Shown here piece after piece: positions 10,299 to 21,360 of a DNA stretch of 64,000 nt (the stretch's first letter is position 1; each line of letters opens with the position of its first letter). Position numbers and translations under genes: made by a program. Location of the stretch: contig NC_088780.1 in assembly GCF_958450345.1 (NCBI RefSeq), positions 132,632,226 through 132,696,225 on the forward strand. Direction: 5' to 3'. The DNA comes from Calliphora vicina (lineage: Eukaryota > Arthropoda > Insecta > Diptera > Calliphoridae). The notes under the pieces were generated by a model. The model searched no databases, was not told the DNA's origin, and was given only the letters and a program-made list of their open reading frames with translations.

Positions 10299-11862
10299 CA
10301 CTGGTACATATTCCTATAAACGCAATTAATTTTTTCTGTATTTTTGTTATATCTTTGTTGTTCTCATCCAAAAGCAAAATTTAACTTTTTTAATGAGAGA
10401 CAACTTAACGGTACTTTTTGAAAGTAAACAAGTTTTTTTTCTTATTCTTGTTATTTGCCTTAATTATGCGATCAAATGTTCTTGGTGCTAAAGTGGAAGA
10501 TTCGTATAAACGCAGACGTGAAATTTGTTTTTAAAAAAGTTACCAAAAATAAAATATTATCAATTTTAGTTTTTTTCAACCAAAGGTACGTTTCTAATAG
10601 TAACATCTCAATTTACTGCAACTTTTTCTATCTGAATCAATAAATTTCATCACTTTTAAAGATGCCCAAGGGAACTTTTTTGCCCGATCAAGAAAATATT
10701 CAAATTAAATTTTTTCACGACCAAGGATATTCCAATAGAGAAATTGGACGTAAAATCGATCGTTCGGAAAGTGTGGTGCGAAATTTCTTGAAGAAAGGTC
10801 AAAATTATGGAGTTCGCAAACCTACAAAGGGAAATACAAAACTAACAAGAACACAACTTTATCTAATAAAACAAGAAGCAACCCGCAACAAATTGAATTC
10901 CACACATATAAAGAATAAATTGAATCTCCCAGTGACTTCCAAACACGTTGCACACATTTTACGAAACGATGAAAACATAAAATGGAAAAAGCCGAAATGT
11001 AAACCAATGCTAAAAAAGCACCATAAAGAAAATCGTCTAAAATTCGCAAGAAAATATATGAAATGAACAGATGAGTGGAAAAAAGTAATTTTCTCTGACG
11101 AAAAAAAATTTAATTTAGACGGTCCTGAGTCATACTCATGCTATTGGCACGATTTGAGATCAAACGGTGTTCGGATGTCAAAACGTGACTTCGGTGGTGG
11201 CAGTGTTATGCAGTTTTCTGCAGTTGGCAAGTCGAAAATATGTTTTGTTCCGACAAAAATGAATAGTTGGAAGATGCTCTTCTCTCCTTTATGGATGAAA
11301 TAATGGATGAAGATTGCATATTTCAACAAGATAATGCTGCATTCCATGTTTCTAAGCAATCGAAATCTTGGTTTAATGAACATAGCATTCCTCTGTTGGA
11401 CTGGCCGGCTTGTAGTCCGGACTTAAACCCAATGGGGGGATACATGGCCCGTAAAGTTTATGCAAATAATGCCCATAATGAAAGAAATGTGACAGAGCTG
11501 AAACTAAGAATTAAACAAGTCTGGGAGGAAATTTATTCCGATCTGCTTAAAAAATTAGTGGAATCAATGCAAGACCGTATTTTTGAAACAATCCATAACA
11601 AAGGATCATCCACACATTATTAATAATGCTACAGTGGCCCATAAATTAAAGTGTGTTTAAACAAAAATACCCTTAAAAATGGCTGTTAATCTCGAAAATT
11701 ATATAAAAAAAATAAATAAAGTACAAATGAATTTTTTTTGTAAACAATATTTTAAGTGAAGTCTTAACTAATTTAAGAAATAAATTTGTAGCCCCCTTAA
11801 ATATGTTCTTGTTTAATTTTTACAATTTTTTTTTTAAAAAAAAGTAGGAATATGTACCAGTG
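10299..11862 (+). mobile_element. Tc3-like transposon with perfect 18-bp terminal repeats
   Basis: The ends are CACTGGTACATATTCCTA and its exact inverse TAGGAATATGTACCAGTG, flanked by TA on each side (10297-10298 and 11863-11864). The element is 1,564 bp and sits in the leader of a mariner. The transposase gene is on the plus strand. The ends are well kept while the gene carries three kinds of damage, so mobilisation would need an outside transposase. Confidence 0.9.
10662..11623 (+). pseudogene. Tc3-like transposase, broken by stop, frameshift and active-site deletion
   Basis: The first 134 codons form an intact frame starting MPKGTFLPDQENIQIKF with two helix-turn-helix blocks (SNREIGRKIDRSESVVRNFL and a second around residues 75-105). 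A TGA then interrupts, after which FSDEKKFNLDGPESY carries the first catalytic Asp and resembles Tc3 proteins. A frameshift near 11260 precedes FQQDNAAFHVS with the second Asp. In the last motif SPDLNPMGGYMARKVY the codons for the conserved I-E-N-x-W are missing, so the third acidic residue is gone. The C-terminus continues to a TAA near 11623. Confidence 0.85.
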
Positions 11863-11900
11863 TATAATGTTCAATAACTAAGTGAGAATAAATGACACAG

Positions 11901-12404
11901 ATGTGCCCTTCATGATCCAGCTTACGAATGGTTATCACTAGACTCAAAATATTTTGGGAGACATCCTAAAAAAACCAAGGTAAATTTTGATGGGGGTTAC
12001 AAAATCACTTCTTTCCTCTCCATACGAAGTGAGTCGCTCTAGTGTACATATTGTGAATACTTATTTTATTATTCATAAAATTTTGTCATATATTTTGTAC
12101 CAAATCTAAGTGCTCCTCGTTTGTGCTTGGATTTAAAGCTACAATTTTCGTGTTATTCGGAGTGTAAGCCTTCAAGCGAATGGGTTTTTTGTATTTTTTA
12201 TTACCAGCCATATAAAAAGTGAGTGAAAATGATTGTTATTTTTTTTATTTGTTTACATACATACTTACATTTAAATACATACATGTGTACATAATAAATA
12301 TATGTATATGCATGTACATTAGCCTGGCCCTCATTTTGCATTTTTTATTTGAACTTTTCGCTCAAAGTAGCAATAATTCGATAAAAATTTAAATTAAAAA
12401 TAGT
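11901..12404. other. Spacer with a shared repeat piece
   Basis: Segment 11935-12020 repeats 7835-7905 in inverse (GGAGACATCCTAAAA, TACAAAATCACTTCT). The rest is AT-rich, with runs of ACATACATAC-like simple sequence near 12255-12320. No gene is seen. Confidence 0.5.
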
Positions 12405-12760
12405 TTTTATAACCACCATCCAAAAAGATGTAGGATATATTGATGTTATCATTCCGTTTATAACACATCAATATATTTATCGCAGAACCAAAAAGTGGGT
12501 ATATATTCTGGGTCACCATGAAATTCTAAGTCAATCTGGCTATGTCCGTCCATCTGTCAGTCTGTTGAAAACATGAAAGGAACTAGCTGGCTGACATTTT
12601 TCACAAATAGTCTTAAACAATCTCTATACTAAATAAAAAACCGATTGTTATTGGACCTGATTAGAGCTAAAATATTAATACGAAAAAATTTATAGGAATC
12701 TTGTATAGATTTTTAAAATTGTTTACAGATCTCTAAAGGTTTGGAATTGGCCAAATCCGT
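12405..12760 (-). mobile_element. Family C repeat, fragment
   Basis: The segment matches, in reverse, the 3' part of the family C element at 59530-60345: the block ATTGATGTTATCATTCCGTT, the word ATATATTCTGGGTCACC and the CTGTCAGTCTGTTGAAAAC block. It ends without a clear terminus near 12760. Confidence 0.6.
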
Positions 12761-13189
12761 AAGCTCAAAAACGAACTAAAGTTGCAGTGTTTTAAGTATT
12801 TAATTTATTACTTTTAATTCTTTCTTTATTTACATCCATACATACGTATGTAACTATGTATATTATGGTGGGCCGATTTAGCACTTGATATTATGCCATC
12901 GATTTTTGGATAGCTTTTAGTAAGAAGAAACAAAAAGGACATACAAATTAATATTTCTCGGTCATATTTTTAGTGTCCATTTTTTTTTTGATTTGTCCAG
13001 CTTTTTAAAAGCCAATGTCCAGCTTTTTGCGATTCTGAATCTGGCATCCCTAGTTATAAGTGATATCAAAAAAAGTGATTTTATAACAGTTATTTTGTTA
13101 CTTTCAAAATAAAAATCCCATCTAGTAAGTTATTCAACGTACAAATAAAAGTTCGCATGAAACTCTTAAAAAAATAATTTTAAATAGCC
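12761..13189. other. Spacer, no gene seen
   Basis: AT-rich sequence. A short duplicated phrase occurs at 13005-13030 (GTCCAGCTTTTT twice). Confidence 0.4.
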
Positions 13190-13635
13190 GTCATAAAAAA
13201 CACATTTGAGGAGTTTTATTTTTCCCTCAGAAAAAAAACTCAATTGAGGAGTTTTATTTTTTCCGACATAAAATAAAAGTCATTTAAGGAGTTTTATTTT
13301 TCCCGTCAGAAAATAAAACTCATTTTATGTAAATTGCCACCTAAAGCTTGCCGCTGGTCAGATCATCACCTTACATTGCAATTTTATAAATTTACATTAA
13401 AATATAATCAAGTGAGATTTTAATTTGTTATTGTTTGATTCATATTATCAAATTGTTGTTGTTGTTGTTGTTTTTTTTTTCTTAAACAAATAAATTACTA
13501 AATAAAGTACTGAAAAAATACTGAAAATAAACGAAAAGAGTTTTATTTTTTGACGGGAAAATTAAAACTCCTCAAATGAGTTTTTTTCTGACGGAAATAA
13601 TAATACTCCTCAAATGAAAAAACTCGAAACTTCAA
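13190..13635. repeat. Foldback element with reiterated arms
   Basis: The left side carries three copies of a unit with GAGGAGTTTTATTTTT and CCGTCAGAAAA (starting near 13208, 13246 and 13286, period about 38-40 bp). The right side carries two inverted copies (AAAACTCCTCAAATGAG near 13564 and 13602). The spacer of about 210 bp contains a short GTT microsatellite. No coding frame is present. Confidence 0.7.
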
Positions 13636-14640
13636 ATAAAACCTGCAACCTCTAAACGTCATCCGATTTTGGTCAGATTTTCATCATTTGATTTCTAGTT
13701 GACGGAGAACAATTTTAGATATTTGGAACATCGAAAATGGCAAAAGTGTAAAATAAGGGCAATCCTAATGTACATACACATATCAATACACACATATAAA
13801 CATATGGTTAAAATATATGAAGCATTTGCTGCGAGCGTGCTAAATTTATATATAGAAAGAAGTCACATGAATGAGCCATTATTTCAAATATCCTTTCGTT
13901 GTTTGCAGGCATAAACATGTTTAATTTGAATATAAAATTTTGATTAGAAAACAGATAAACGTCATGGTAGATAAAATCGAGACAATTCTGTAACATTAAA
14001 ATGCTGCTGCAAATAACAAAATGTATAAAAATAAACACTACAAAAATAAAACAAAATAAAATACTCGCAATAACGTTTGTAACTCAATACCGTATTCTCA
14101 ATTAGTTAAACAAAATTTTTCCATAAATATTTCATTTTCTTTCCATGCATCAATATTTATTTATTTATTTATTTGTAATAACCCCCAGCCTTTTCAGTGT
14201 TGCATATCCAAACACAAACTTTATGTACTGGCAAATTTAGCTGCAGGGCATTTATTAAGCAGCAACCAATGCCAATTCAGACAACTATATATTTTACAAA
14301 ATAACGAAGATAAATAAATAAAAACGTATAAAACGGAAAATGTATGCAAACAGGCATTTTAAAAATGTTCATTCAGTGAACGAACAAGTAATACATTTTT
14401 TAAACAGGAAACAAGTTGCTGCAGCAAATATATATAGTATTATTTTTTTCTTTTTAAAAAAACATATAAAATAAAATATTATTGCCAGGAGTCAATATAT
14501 GTATTTTTTACAAAATTATTGTATTTTATGTATATGAAAATTTTATTAAGCGAAAGCAATGTGAATATTTGATATGACAAAAAAAATATTTTTATTTTTT
14601 TATTAAAATCATTTAAATAAAGAATTGTTTTTCTATAAAG
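13636..14640. other. Spacer with simple repeats, no gene seen
   Basis: AT-rich sequence. TTTA tetranucleotide repeats lie at 14155-14180. A 40-codon open stretch follows a pyrimidine-rich CAG at about 14205, but it lacks a donor and is not recognised. Confidence 0.4.
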
Positions 14641-15540
14641 TTTTTTATTATACTTATTAAGTCCCAGACTTTTTGAATTTCCCGGCTCTCAACTGCCCAT
14701 ATCAACAGGCATCTGTCAGTTGACTTCTGTCAAAATTCGAACAAACTGCGTCGTTGAGGCAAAATTGGAAAAAAGTGAATTTCGTGTTCTCATTAAGCAT
14801 TATTTTTTGAGGGAAAAACCCTTCACTCAAACCAAGGCTAAGCTTTATAAATACTATGGGAACCATGCACCATCAATTTCAATGGTAAAGAAGTGGTTTA
14901 CTTAATTTCGTTGTTGCCATACAAGCACGGAAGATGCCGAATGTTGTGTCAGTTGAGGTATATACACCCGAAACTATTGAAAAATTTATATTGAAAGTGC
15001 GAGTTATTGTGGAAGCCATCGACATTTTCTATGGCTCTGTGGTTTCAATTTTTATTTATCACTTGGGTATCGCAATCGTGTGACAACTTCGCAGGAGTGT
15101 TTGGCGTTGTTAAACCACAATATGGACGAGTTTTTGCACCGTTTCTCGCGGTGAATCGGCGCTAAAGAAGGCCAAGGTAGGTTTTTCAGGCAATAAAGGC
15201 ATGGTGACCGTTTTTTTTTGGGATGCACGCTGTATAATCCACATTGACTACCATCAAAGTATTAGGTCTATTGAAAAAAAACACAGCATTTGTTTTTTTT
15301 ACCAGGATAATGCAAGACTGCACACATATGCTGCTTGTGCTAGAAAATGCTCCCTCTTTCGCCCTATTAGCCCCGAGTGACTATTTCTTGTTTCCAAACC
15401 TGAAGAAATGTCTCGGCGGAAATGTCACAACGAAGAAATCATCTCACAAAAAATACCTATTTTGACAAAACTTATTTTTTGGAACGGATAAAAAAATGCT
15501 GTACAATAACACAATTTAGTAAAAAATCATCCTGAAAAAA
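14641..15540 (+). pseudogene. Irritans-like mariner transposase relic
   Basis: The N-terminal word EKSEFRVLIKHYFLREK (14765 onwards) and SISMVKKWF match the DNA-binding part of irritans-type mariners; the usual ATG is TTG here. After several stops and shifts, VTVFFWDAR-like residues appear near 15205, and the reading ALLAPSDYFLFPNLKKCLGG (15360-15420) covers the SPDLAPSDYFLF catalytic block, with the region altered just before the Asp. The element is clearly of a different mariner subfamily from the one at 6122. Terminal repeats were not found. Confidence 0.75.
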
Positions 15541-15573
15541 TTTTAGGTAAATCGGTTGGGGATAAGACGTGCG

Positions 15574-16240
15574 CACAGTGGTTCAGAAACGTATTTTTTT
15601 TGGCAATAATTCGGTATCTCGGGAACTATTAGAGATATTATTACGAAATTTCACATGATTGGAGCTGAGGAGTTTTCGAGTTGATTTGCAGTTGTTCAGC
15701 TTCCTAGGGGTAATGGGGGCCAGAACGTGGCCCCTCAAATTTGGTCACCTCGGGTCTTAAATTTTTAAAAAAATCGCCAAAAATCCATTTATGATCCGAA
15801 TGAGCTGAAATTTAAAATATAAATAGTCCTTGAGAAGATCTACTAAAAATACGCTTACCCGTGTAGGTTATCTCTATTAGTTGAAGAGATATTAAGGTTT
15901 ATTGATTTATTTTTTTTAATTTTGTTCGATCTTTTTTTGGTTTTTTAGTTATGGCGGGCCAACGGAGGGTCGAAATTTTTTTTTACAAAATCAGCTATAT
16001 TGGCGATAAAATTCTAAATAAAATACAAACAACTTGCTAAGAGTCATGTCGTCCCTATTTTTGGCGATTTTTTTTAAAATTTGAGACCCGAGGTGACCAA
16101 ATTTGAGGGGCCACGTACTGGCCCCCATTACCCGTAGGAAGCTGAACAACTACGAATCAACTCGAAAGCACCTCAGCTCCAATCATGTGAAATTTCGTAA
16201 TAATATCTCCAATAGTTCTCGAGATACCAAATTATTTTTT
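15574..16240. repeat. Foldback element with a CACAGTGG left end
   Basis: The arms at about 15596-15790 and 16050-16235 are inverted repeats of roughly 190 bp with modest divergence: GGGGGCCAGAACGTGGCCCC on the left against GGGGCCACGTACTGGCCCCC on the right. The spacer near 15790-16040 is homologous to the interior of the foldback at 40310-42386 (ATTTATGATCCGAATGAGCT word). The left boundary is marked by CACAGTGGTTCAGAAACG at 15574, preceded by GTGCG. The matching right terminus is missing. A related piece occurs at 34130-34330. Confidence 0.7.
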
Positions 16241-16794
16241 TAAAAAAAGCTGTTATTGCATGCGTAATAACATGCTTGTGAAGCAAATTTTTCCTAACTT
16301 TTTTTTTGTTTTTTGTACCGGAATTGCTTAGGGGCAAAAACGAGCAGCTGATTTTTTAATAAATCGTTAGGCTTTAATTCGATATAAGTCTCGGGCTAGA
16401 GGTCGTTGGAGATCAATAGGTACAATCCATAGAAGTTGGAGAAAATAAATATTTTTGGACAATTTATAGTAGTAAAAATTTTTTTTTTTTAATTTTTAAA
16501 ATTTTTTTATTTGCATATATGTATATCATTTATAACATCCAATTCTATAAAAAAATCAGTATAGTGTCATTACAAGAATATTTTAACAGCATGAAGCGAT
16601 GAAAAGTAGCATATATAATACGGTCATTTCAAACGCATTCACTTAGGACGCCTTTGAATGTCTCTGGACAAAAAAGTAATAAAGATATAAGCCTAATATT
16701 TTTGGTACATGATAATTAGATTGTTTATTACAAACTGTGAAAAAATCAGGTAGATCAGAAGACATAAAAAAAAATTAATTAATGCCGCCCTTGA
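16241..16794. other. Spacer, no gene seen
   Basis: AT-rich sequence with the short palindrome GTTATTGCATGCGTAATAAC at its start. No coding content is recognised. Confidence 0.4.
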
Positions 16795-18648
16795 ACCAGT
16801 GTGTGCCGCAAGCCCTCTGAAGTTTTGAGATGCATTTACAAGGGGAAAAAATGCATTTTTTTCAGTTTTTGTAAAAATTTTGTCATTAACAAATTGCTTT
16901 TGTAATTTAATTTAAAAGAATTGAAATGTGTACGTAATTGTCGTTCTAATGAGACATAAAAAACAGAAATCGGTCAAAAAATGTTAAAGTTATTAAAAAT
17001 TCGCCAGGCCATTAACGTGTCTCAGGCCACTAGAACAAGAAATGTAGGAACAAAATTAACATATTTTGATAAATATTAAAATAAAAGCTCATTTTTACTT
17101 AAAATATGTCTATATATACTTGTATATGAGTTTTTGTCTTCGTAGGATACCGTTAACCTATTCTTAGGTATGAACAAAAAAATAAAATTTTTTTAACGGC
17201 AGTTTCAAAACTCCATTTTCAAATTTTTAAAAATTTTGTTAAACAAATTTCAGAATTTTCTGATCATCTCATTGGGATTTATTAAGAATATAATAGGGAA
17301 TATAAATGTGAAAAAATTATGAAAATATCTCTTATAGTTTTTCCGTACCTGCGATATAAATTTTGCGATTTTCGAGAAAAACTAATTTTTTGGCCATATT
17401 TTGGGGAATGACCAGAATTTCCTTACTGTAATGATTTTTAAGTAAAAGCTATTCAGAATAATATAGTCCAGGTAATTCTAAATATAGTCTGAAAGTTTTA
17501 CTAAAATCGGAAAACTTTAACCCTTAAATCGTGAAGGTCAAAGGTAAATTTTTTCAATATTTGGAATTTCTCATGGAAAGATAGCGAAATATTATATATT
17601 TTTGGTCCGATTTTGATGAAACTTAAGAAAAATATAAAATGAAGTCTAGTATTCACATTAACAGTACAAAAATGAAAATTAACCCTTAATAGCACTTGGG
17701 GTCCAAATGACTCTCAACTTTTAAAATCACAAAAAACACATTCATTTTGACCCCAAGTACTCTTAAGGGTTAATTTCCATTTTTGTACTGTTATTGTGAA
17801 TACTGGACTTCATTTTATATTTTTCTTAAGTTTCATCAAAATCGGCCCAAAAATATATAATATTTCGCTATCTTTCTATGAGAAATTCCAAATATTGAAT
17901 AAATTGACCTTCACGATTTAAGGGTTAAAGTTTTCCGATTTTAGTAAAACTTTCAGACTATATTTAAAATTACCTGGACTATATTATTCTGAATAGCTTT
18001 TACATAAAAATCATTACAGTAAGGGAATTCTGGTCATTCCCCAAAATATGGCCAAAAAATAAGTTTTTCTCGAAAATCGCAAAATTTATATCGCAGGTAC
18101 GGAAAAACTAGGTATTGACATACTTTTTTCACATTTTTATTCCCTATTATGTTGTCAATAAATCCCCATGTGATGATCAAAAAATTCTGAAATTTGTTTA
18201 ACAAAATTTTTAAAAATTTGAAATTGGAGTTTTGAAACTGCCGTTAAAAAAATTTAATTTTTTTGGTCATACCTGCGAATAGGTTATCGTATCCTACGAG
18301 GACAAAACTCATAAACAAGTAAATATGGATATATTTTAAGTAAAAATATGCTTTTATTTTAATATTTCTCAAAATATGTTAATTTTGTTCATAAATTTCT
18401 TGTTCTAGTGGCCTGAGACACGTTATTGGCCTGGCGATTTTTTAATAACTTTAACATTTTTTCACCAATTTTTGTCTTTTATATCTCATTATAACGACAA
18501 TTATGTACACATTTCGATTCTTTTAAATTAAATTGTAATAGTCATTATTTAATGGCAAAATTTTTACAAAAACTGAAAAAATTGCATATTTTCCCCTTGT
18601 AAATGCACCTCAAAACTTCAGCGCCGTTGCGCCACCAGTTAACGTTAT
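16795..18648. repeat. Large inverted repeat, about 0.9 kb arms with a 45-bp loop
   Basis: The left arm runs to 17703 and the right arm starts at 17749. The inner arm ends read ACTTGGGGTC and GACCCCAAGT. Matching landmarks on both arms include the AACAAGAAATG block, the sequence CAGGCCACTAGAAC and its inverse, and the CATTTACAAGGGG and CCCCTTGTAAATG outer blocks. Identity looks to be about 90%. A single arm of the same family, split by another element, is at 44425-46705. No open frame of note lies in either arm. If transcribed across, it would give a very long hairpin RNA; that is inference. Confidence 0.9.
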
Positions 18649-18689
18649 CCTATCATCCTAATATTTTACACAATCTGTTTCCACAATAC

Positions 18690-18857
18690 ATAGAACAATT
18701 CTAGAGGGGGGGGGCGGTCAAAATTCGCAATTTTATTTTTTTGGAGCACTCTAATGGAACATAAACATCAACTTATTTTTCAGATACTCTTATTTTTGCA
18801 AAATCTGTTCCACTCTATAGGCATACAAATGTCACGTACGATGATATGAAATTGCCA
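18690..18857 (-). mobile_element. Family D element, left part only
   Basis: Read on the minus strand, it starts GGCAATTTC near 18857, then CGTACGTGACA, TTTGTATGCC and ATAGAGTGGAACAGATTTTG, matching the start of family D at 55408-55520 with about 85% identity. It is cut off after about 170 bp at a run of G residues (18709-18717). Confidence 0.65.
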
Positions 18858-19715
18858 ATATATCACTTCATTAGTTTTTTGGTCAATAAACACAGTCAAA
18901 GCTTTTTCAAACCGATTTATAAAACTCGTTTATAAATTACCAGATTCTGGTAAAATTAAATTAAAAAAACTACTTCAAATATTTTCCCACATTTTGCTTA
19001 AAACAATTCAATTTCCTTCATACAGGTTTTCATTTATTCCAACCTGGAAAGGAGAACGAAATATGTAAATGCTTTTTACATGTTACTTAAACCCATTTTC
19101 AATTTTTAAAAACAGTTTTGTAAACATTTGACTAAACTACAATATTTACATATATTTTTTTCCCAAATGATACGAAACAAAAGCTTTTAATGTATTTGCA
19201 AGTCAAATGACCAACCGAGAGATTTTGATTTGGGCACAAAGTTTCATTTCAGGTATTAAAATGCAAATTATATTAAGACACAATTTATGGCAAATGTTGA
19301 TTGAGGTTTTAGCCCAAATAAAATCCCATTTCTATAATATTATTTTCTGTGTCATTTGTTAAAGGAAAATAATAAACAAAGTATGTATGGCAAATGGTAT
19401 TTATTATTTTAATTGCTTAAGGAGACAGTACATTTGATTTTCTGTATATGCCTTAATATCAGCCTAAATCGGACTTATTGAATTCATAAGATTTAGTTGA
19501 TTTCTCTGACAGGTACAACAATTTAATAATCATTATTCCAGTTTTATAATCCATTTTTAACAAATAAAATAAATCATATACATAAATACTCAAAGGGCTG
19601 AAATGCAGAATTGTTATAATAAATTTAAAACTTAACTTTACACTTAATTAACTCATATATAGAATTTGCAAACATCATTATCTAAAGTTTATAAGCTCAT
19701 CACTAAATCGTTATG
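18858..19715. other. Spacer, no gene seen
   Basis: AT-rich sequence, low in repeats visible to me. No exon-like segment was found. Confidence 0.4.
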
Positions 19716-20180
19716 TATCACATACCCAAACTGAGGTACTAAGAATAATTAGGCGCTACGAACTAAGTCCCCACTGAACAAAGTCCCCAAACCGCAAATG
19801 AATTAAAGCCCCAACATTTTATAGAGAAAAAACCAACAACAAAATTTAGGGACTTAGTTCATTTTTTGGGGATTATTTCATTTCTAAAATTGGGGATTTA
19901 ATTCATAATGAAATCACTCTGGGGTGTATCAAAAATTGGCTTCGCTCAGAGAAGTTGTTTTGCATTGCCGGCCTTCGGCCGGATGCAAAGATTTTCTCCT
20001 CTGAGGTGTATCAAAAACTGGCTTCGCTCAGAAATTAGGGACTTTGTTCGTAGCGCCAATAATTTATATTCGTGAGTGATTTTCGGAAATGGACTATGAG
20101 CAATTACGTACCGTTCGCCATGACATCAGGCCTTGTGATTTAGTTCTATATGAAACTTATTCCTGTTGAATTCTATCTCA
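19716..20180 (+). mobile_element. Family B fragment carrying a MITE
   Basis: After the MITE the sequence continues with the family B words TTCGTGAGTGATTTTCGG and GTGATTTAGTTCTATATGAA, as in the copy at 21085. The part left of the MITE is too decayed to align with confidence. Confidence 0.55.
19752..20057. mobile_element. Family E MITE with terminal GGCGCTACGAAC repeats
   Basis: The left end is GGCGCTACGAACTAAGTCCC and the right end its near-exact inverse GGGACTTTGTTCGTAGCGCC. The flanks AATAATTA and AATAATTT make an 8-bp duplication with one difference. Inside, the word GAACTAAGTCCCC and variants (TGAATTAAAGCCCC and others) recur about every 20-25 bp in both directions. A central hairpin with CCGGCCTTCGGCCGG is flanked by direct repeats of about 36 bp (TGGCTTCGCTCAGA word at 19940 and 20029). 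A related element lies at 43935-44163. No coding capacity. Confidence 0.75.
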
Positions 20181-20394
20181 ATAAGCATTTTTACTGGAAT
20201 TCAAGTTGAAAGCAAGTGTAATTCAAGCCTTGACTTATAGTCAGGCTATTGAATTACACATTAGTTCAATAGCATTCTCCAGTAAAAAGGAAACATAAAT
20301 TCAAGCCATGTTTGTTTGAAAAATATTTAATGTTTTCAAATATTTTTCAAGTTTAAAACATAATTACATTTCCTTTCAAGTCAAATTTCATCAA
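20181..20394. other. Short palindromic segment
   Basis: TTTTTACTGGA near 20199 and TCCAGTAAAAA near 20278 are inverted; the parts inside them (GTGTAATTCAAGCC and GGCTATTGAATTACAC) also pair. The remaining bases are AT-rich. Confidence 0.5.
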
Positions 20395-20512
20395 AATGTT
20401 CAATTGCTTGAAATTTTGGGCTTTTAGTGCGTATTGTTTTGTGGGTACCGACATTTTTAAGAGATTTATGCTCGTTAAACTGATTTTCGGAAGAGGGCCT
20501 TATGTGCGACTA
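20395..20512 (+). mobile_element. Family B fragment
   Basis: ACATTTTTAAGAGATTTATG and CTGATTTTCGGAAGAGGGCC match the 5' region of family B at 50045-50105. The piece is cut off where a hAT-like end begins at 20513. Confidence 0.6.
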
Positions 20513-20645
20513 GTGTTTATAAAAAACCGACTTTTTAACAAACCGGTTTGTTGGCTAAAGCGAAAATTGGCCTTTTTTCAAAAGACCGGTTAACCGACAT
20601 CGAAAAAACCGGTTAAATCGGTTAACCGTCATTTATGTGTAGAAA
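20513..20645 (+). mobile_element. 5' end of the 3369-type hAT-like element
   Basis: It begins TAGTGTTTATAAAAAACCG and repeats AAACCGGT and GGTTAACCG words, aligning with 3369-3500 for about 130 bp, then stops near GTGTAGAAAA. Confidence 0.75.
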
Positions 20646-20653
20646 AAATAAAA

Positions 20654-20680
20654 TGTTAAGATTTTTTCGATCTCAGTCCT
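20654..20680 (+). mobile_element. Solo DD37E right terminal repeat
   Basis: TGTTAAGATTTTTTCGATCT followed by CAGTCCT is a near-exact copy of the DD37E right end and is followed by TA. No transposon body is attached; it abuts a hAT-like fragment. Confidence 0.75.
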
Positions 20681-20684
20681 TACG

Positions 20685-21084
20685 TTCGAGCTGCTCATCT
20701 GAGATAAAATCAATTTCGTTTGGTGATAGTTTGAAAAGATGAAAACTAATTTTTTTCCAGAGCCCTACTCAAGGAAAACCAAAAAAACCGCTTTCCTTTC
20801 ATAACCATGTTGAGCTTAATTACTTTGCTGAACATCACTTTGCGATATTCGGCCATGTAGAGGCACAAACAAATTACAATTTCCCCTATTTATTTATGAA
20901 AAGCAGGATTTGAAGAATACCGGTATTTAAAATTCGGGATTCCCCGTTTAGCATCTCTATCCCCAGTATACCTGTTGTAGACTTACCTATAAGTAATATA
21001 GATGAAAAATGGAATGAAATAGAACAACACATGCATGTGGGAAAGGATCTATTTTTACGTATTTTAAAAATTTTTGCAATATAA
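20685..21084. other. Spacer, no gene seen
   Basis: No coding content is recognised between the solo terminal repeat and the next family B start. Confidence 0.4.
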
Positions 21085-21360
21085 AAACAAGTAAGAAAGT
21101 ATGGTCGGTCAAGCCCGACTATATAATACCCAAGTAAATGAGTAAAAATATTTTTCTTTTAAAATATCAATAATTTATATTCGTGAGTGATTTTCGGAAG
21201 TGGGACTTATATGGGAGCTATGACCAATTATGGACCGATCACCATAAAATTAGGTCGTGTGATTTATGTCTATATGAAAGTTATTTATGTTGAATTTTGT
21301 GCTATGACTAATTATGGACCGATTGTAACAAAATTTGGTGACATGAATTTTGTGTATATA

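Larger units (their letters stand above)
9397..11900 (-). mobile_element. Mariner element disrupted by a Tc3-like transposon
   Basis: The left end TGTGACTTAAAAACGCG is the 3' terminus of the mariner family in reverse. The transposase gene runs leftwards from 10263. At 10297 a TA is the target of the Tc3-like element, and the mariner resumes at 11865 with TTCAATAACTAAGTGAGAAT, a 5' leader segment that also follows the gene start in the copies near 26260 and 49620. The 5' terminal repeat itself is not found; the match fades near 11900. Confidence 0.75.

Noticed and set aside
13200..13620. CRISPR-like array
   Set aside because: The repeats are few, inverted across the centre and not separated by unique spacers, and the organism is a eukaryote.
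15574..18648. One single compound foldback from 15574 to 18648
   Set aside because: The two inverted repeats have different arm sequences and separate relatives elsewhere, so they are independent elements.
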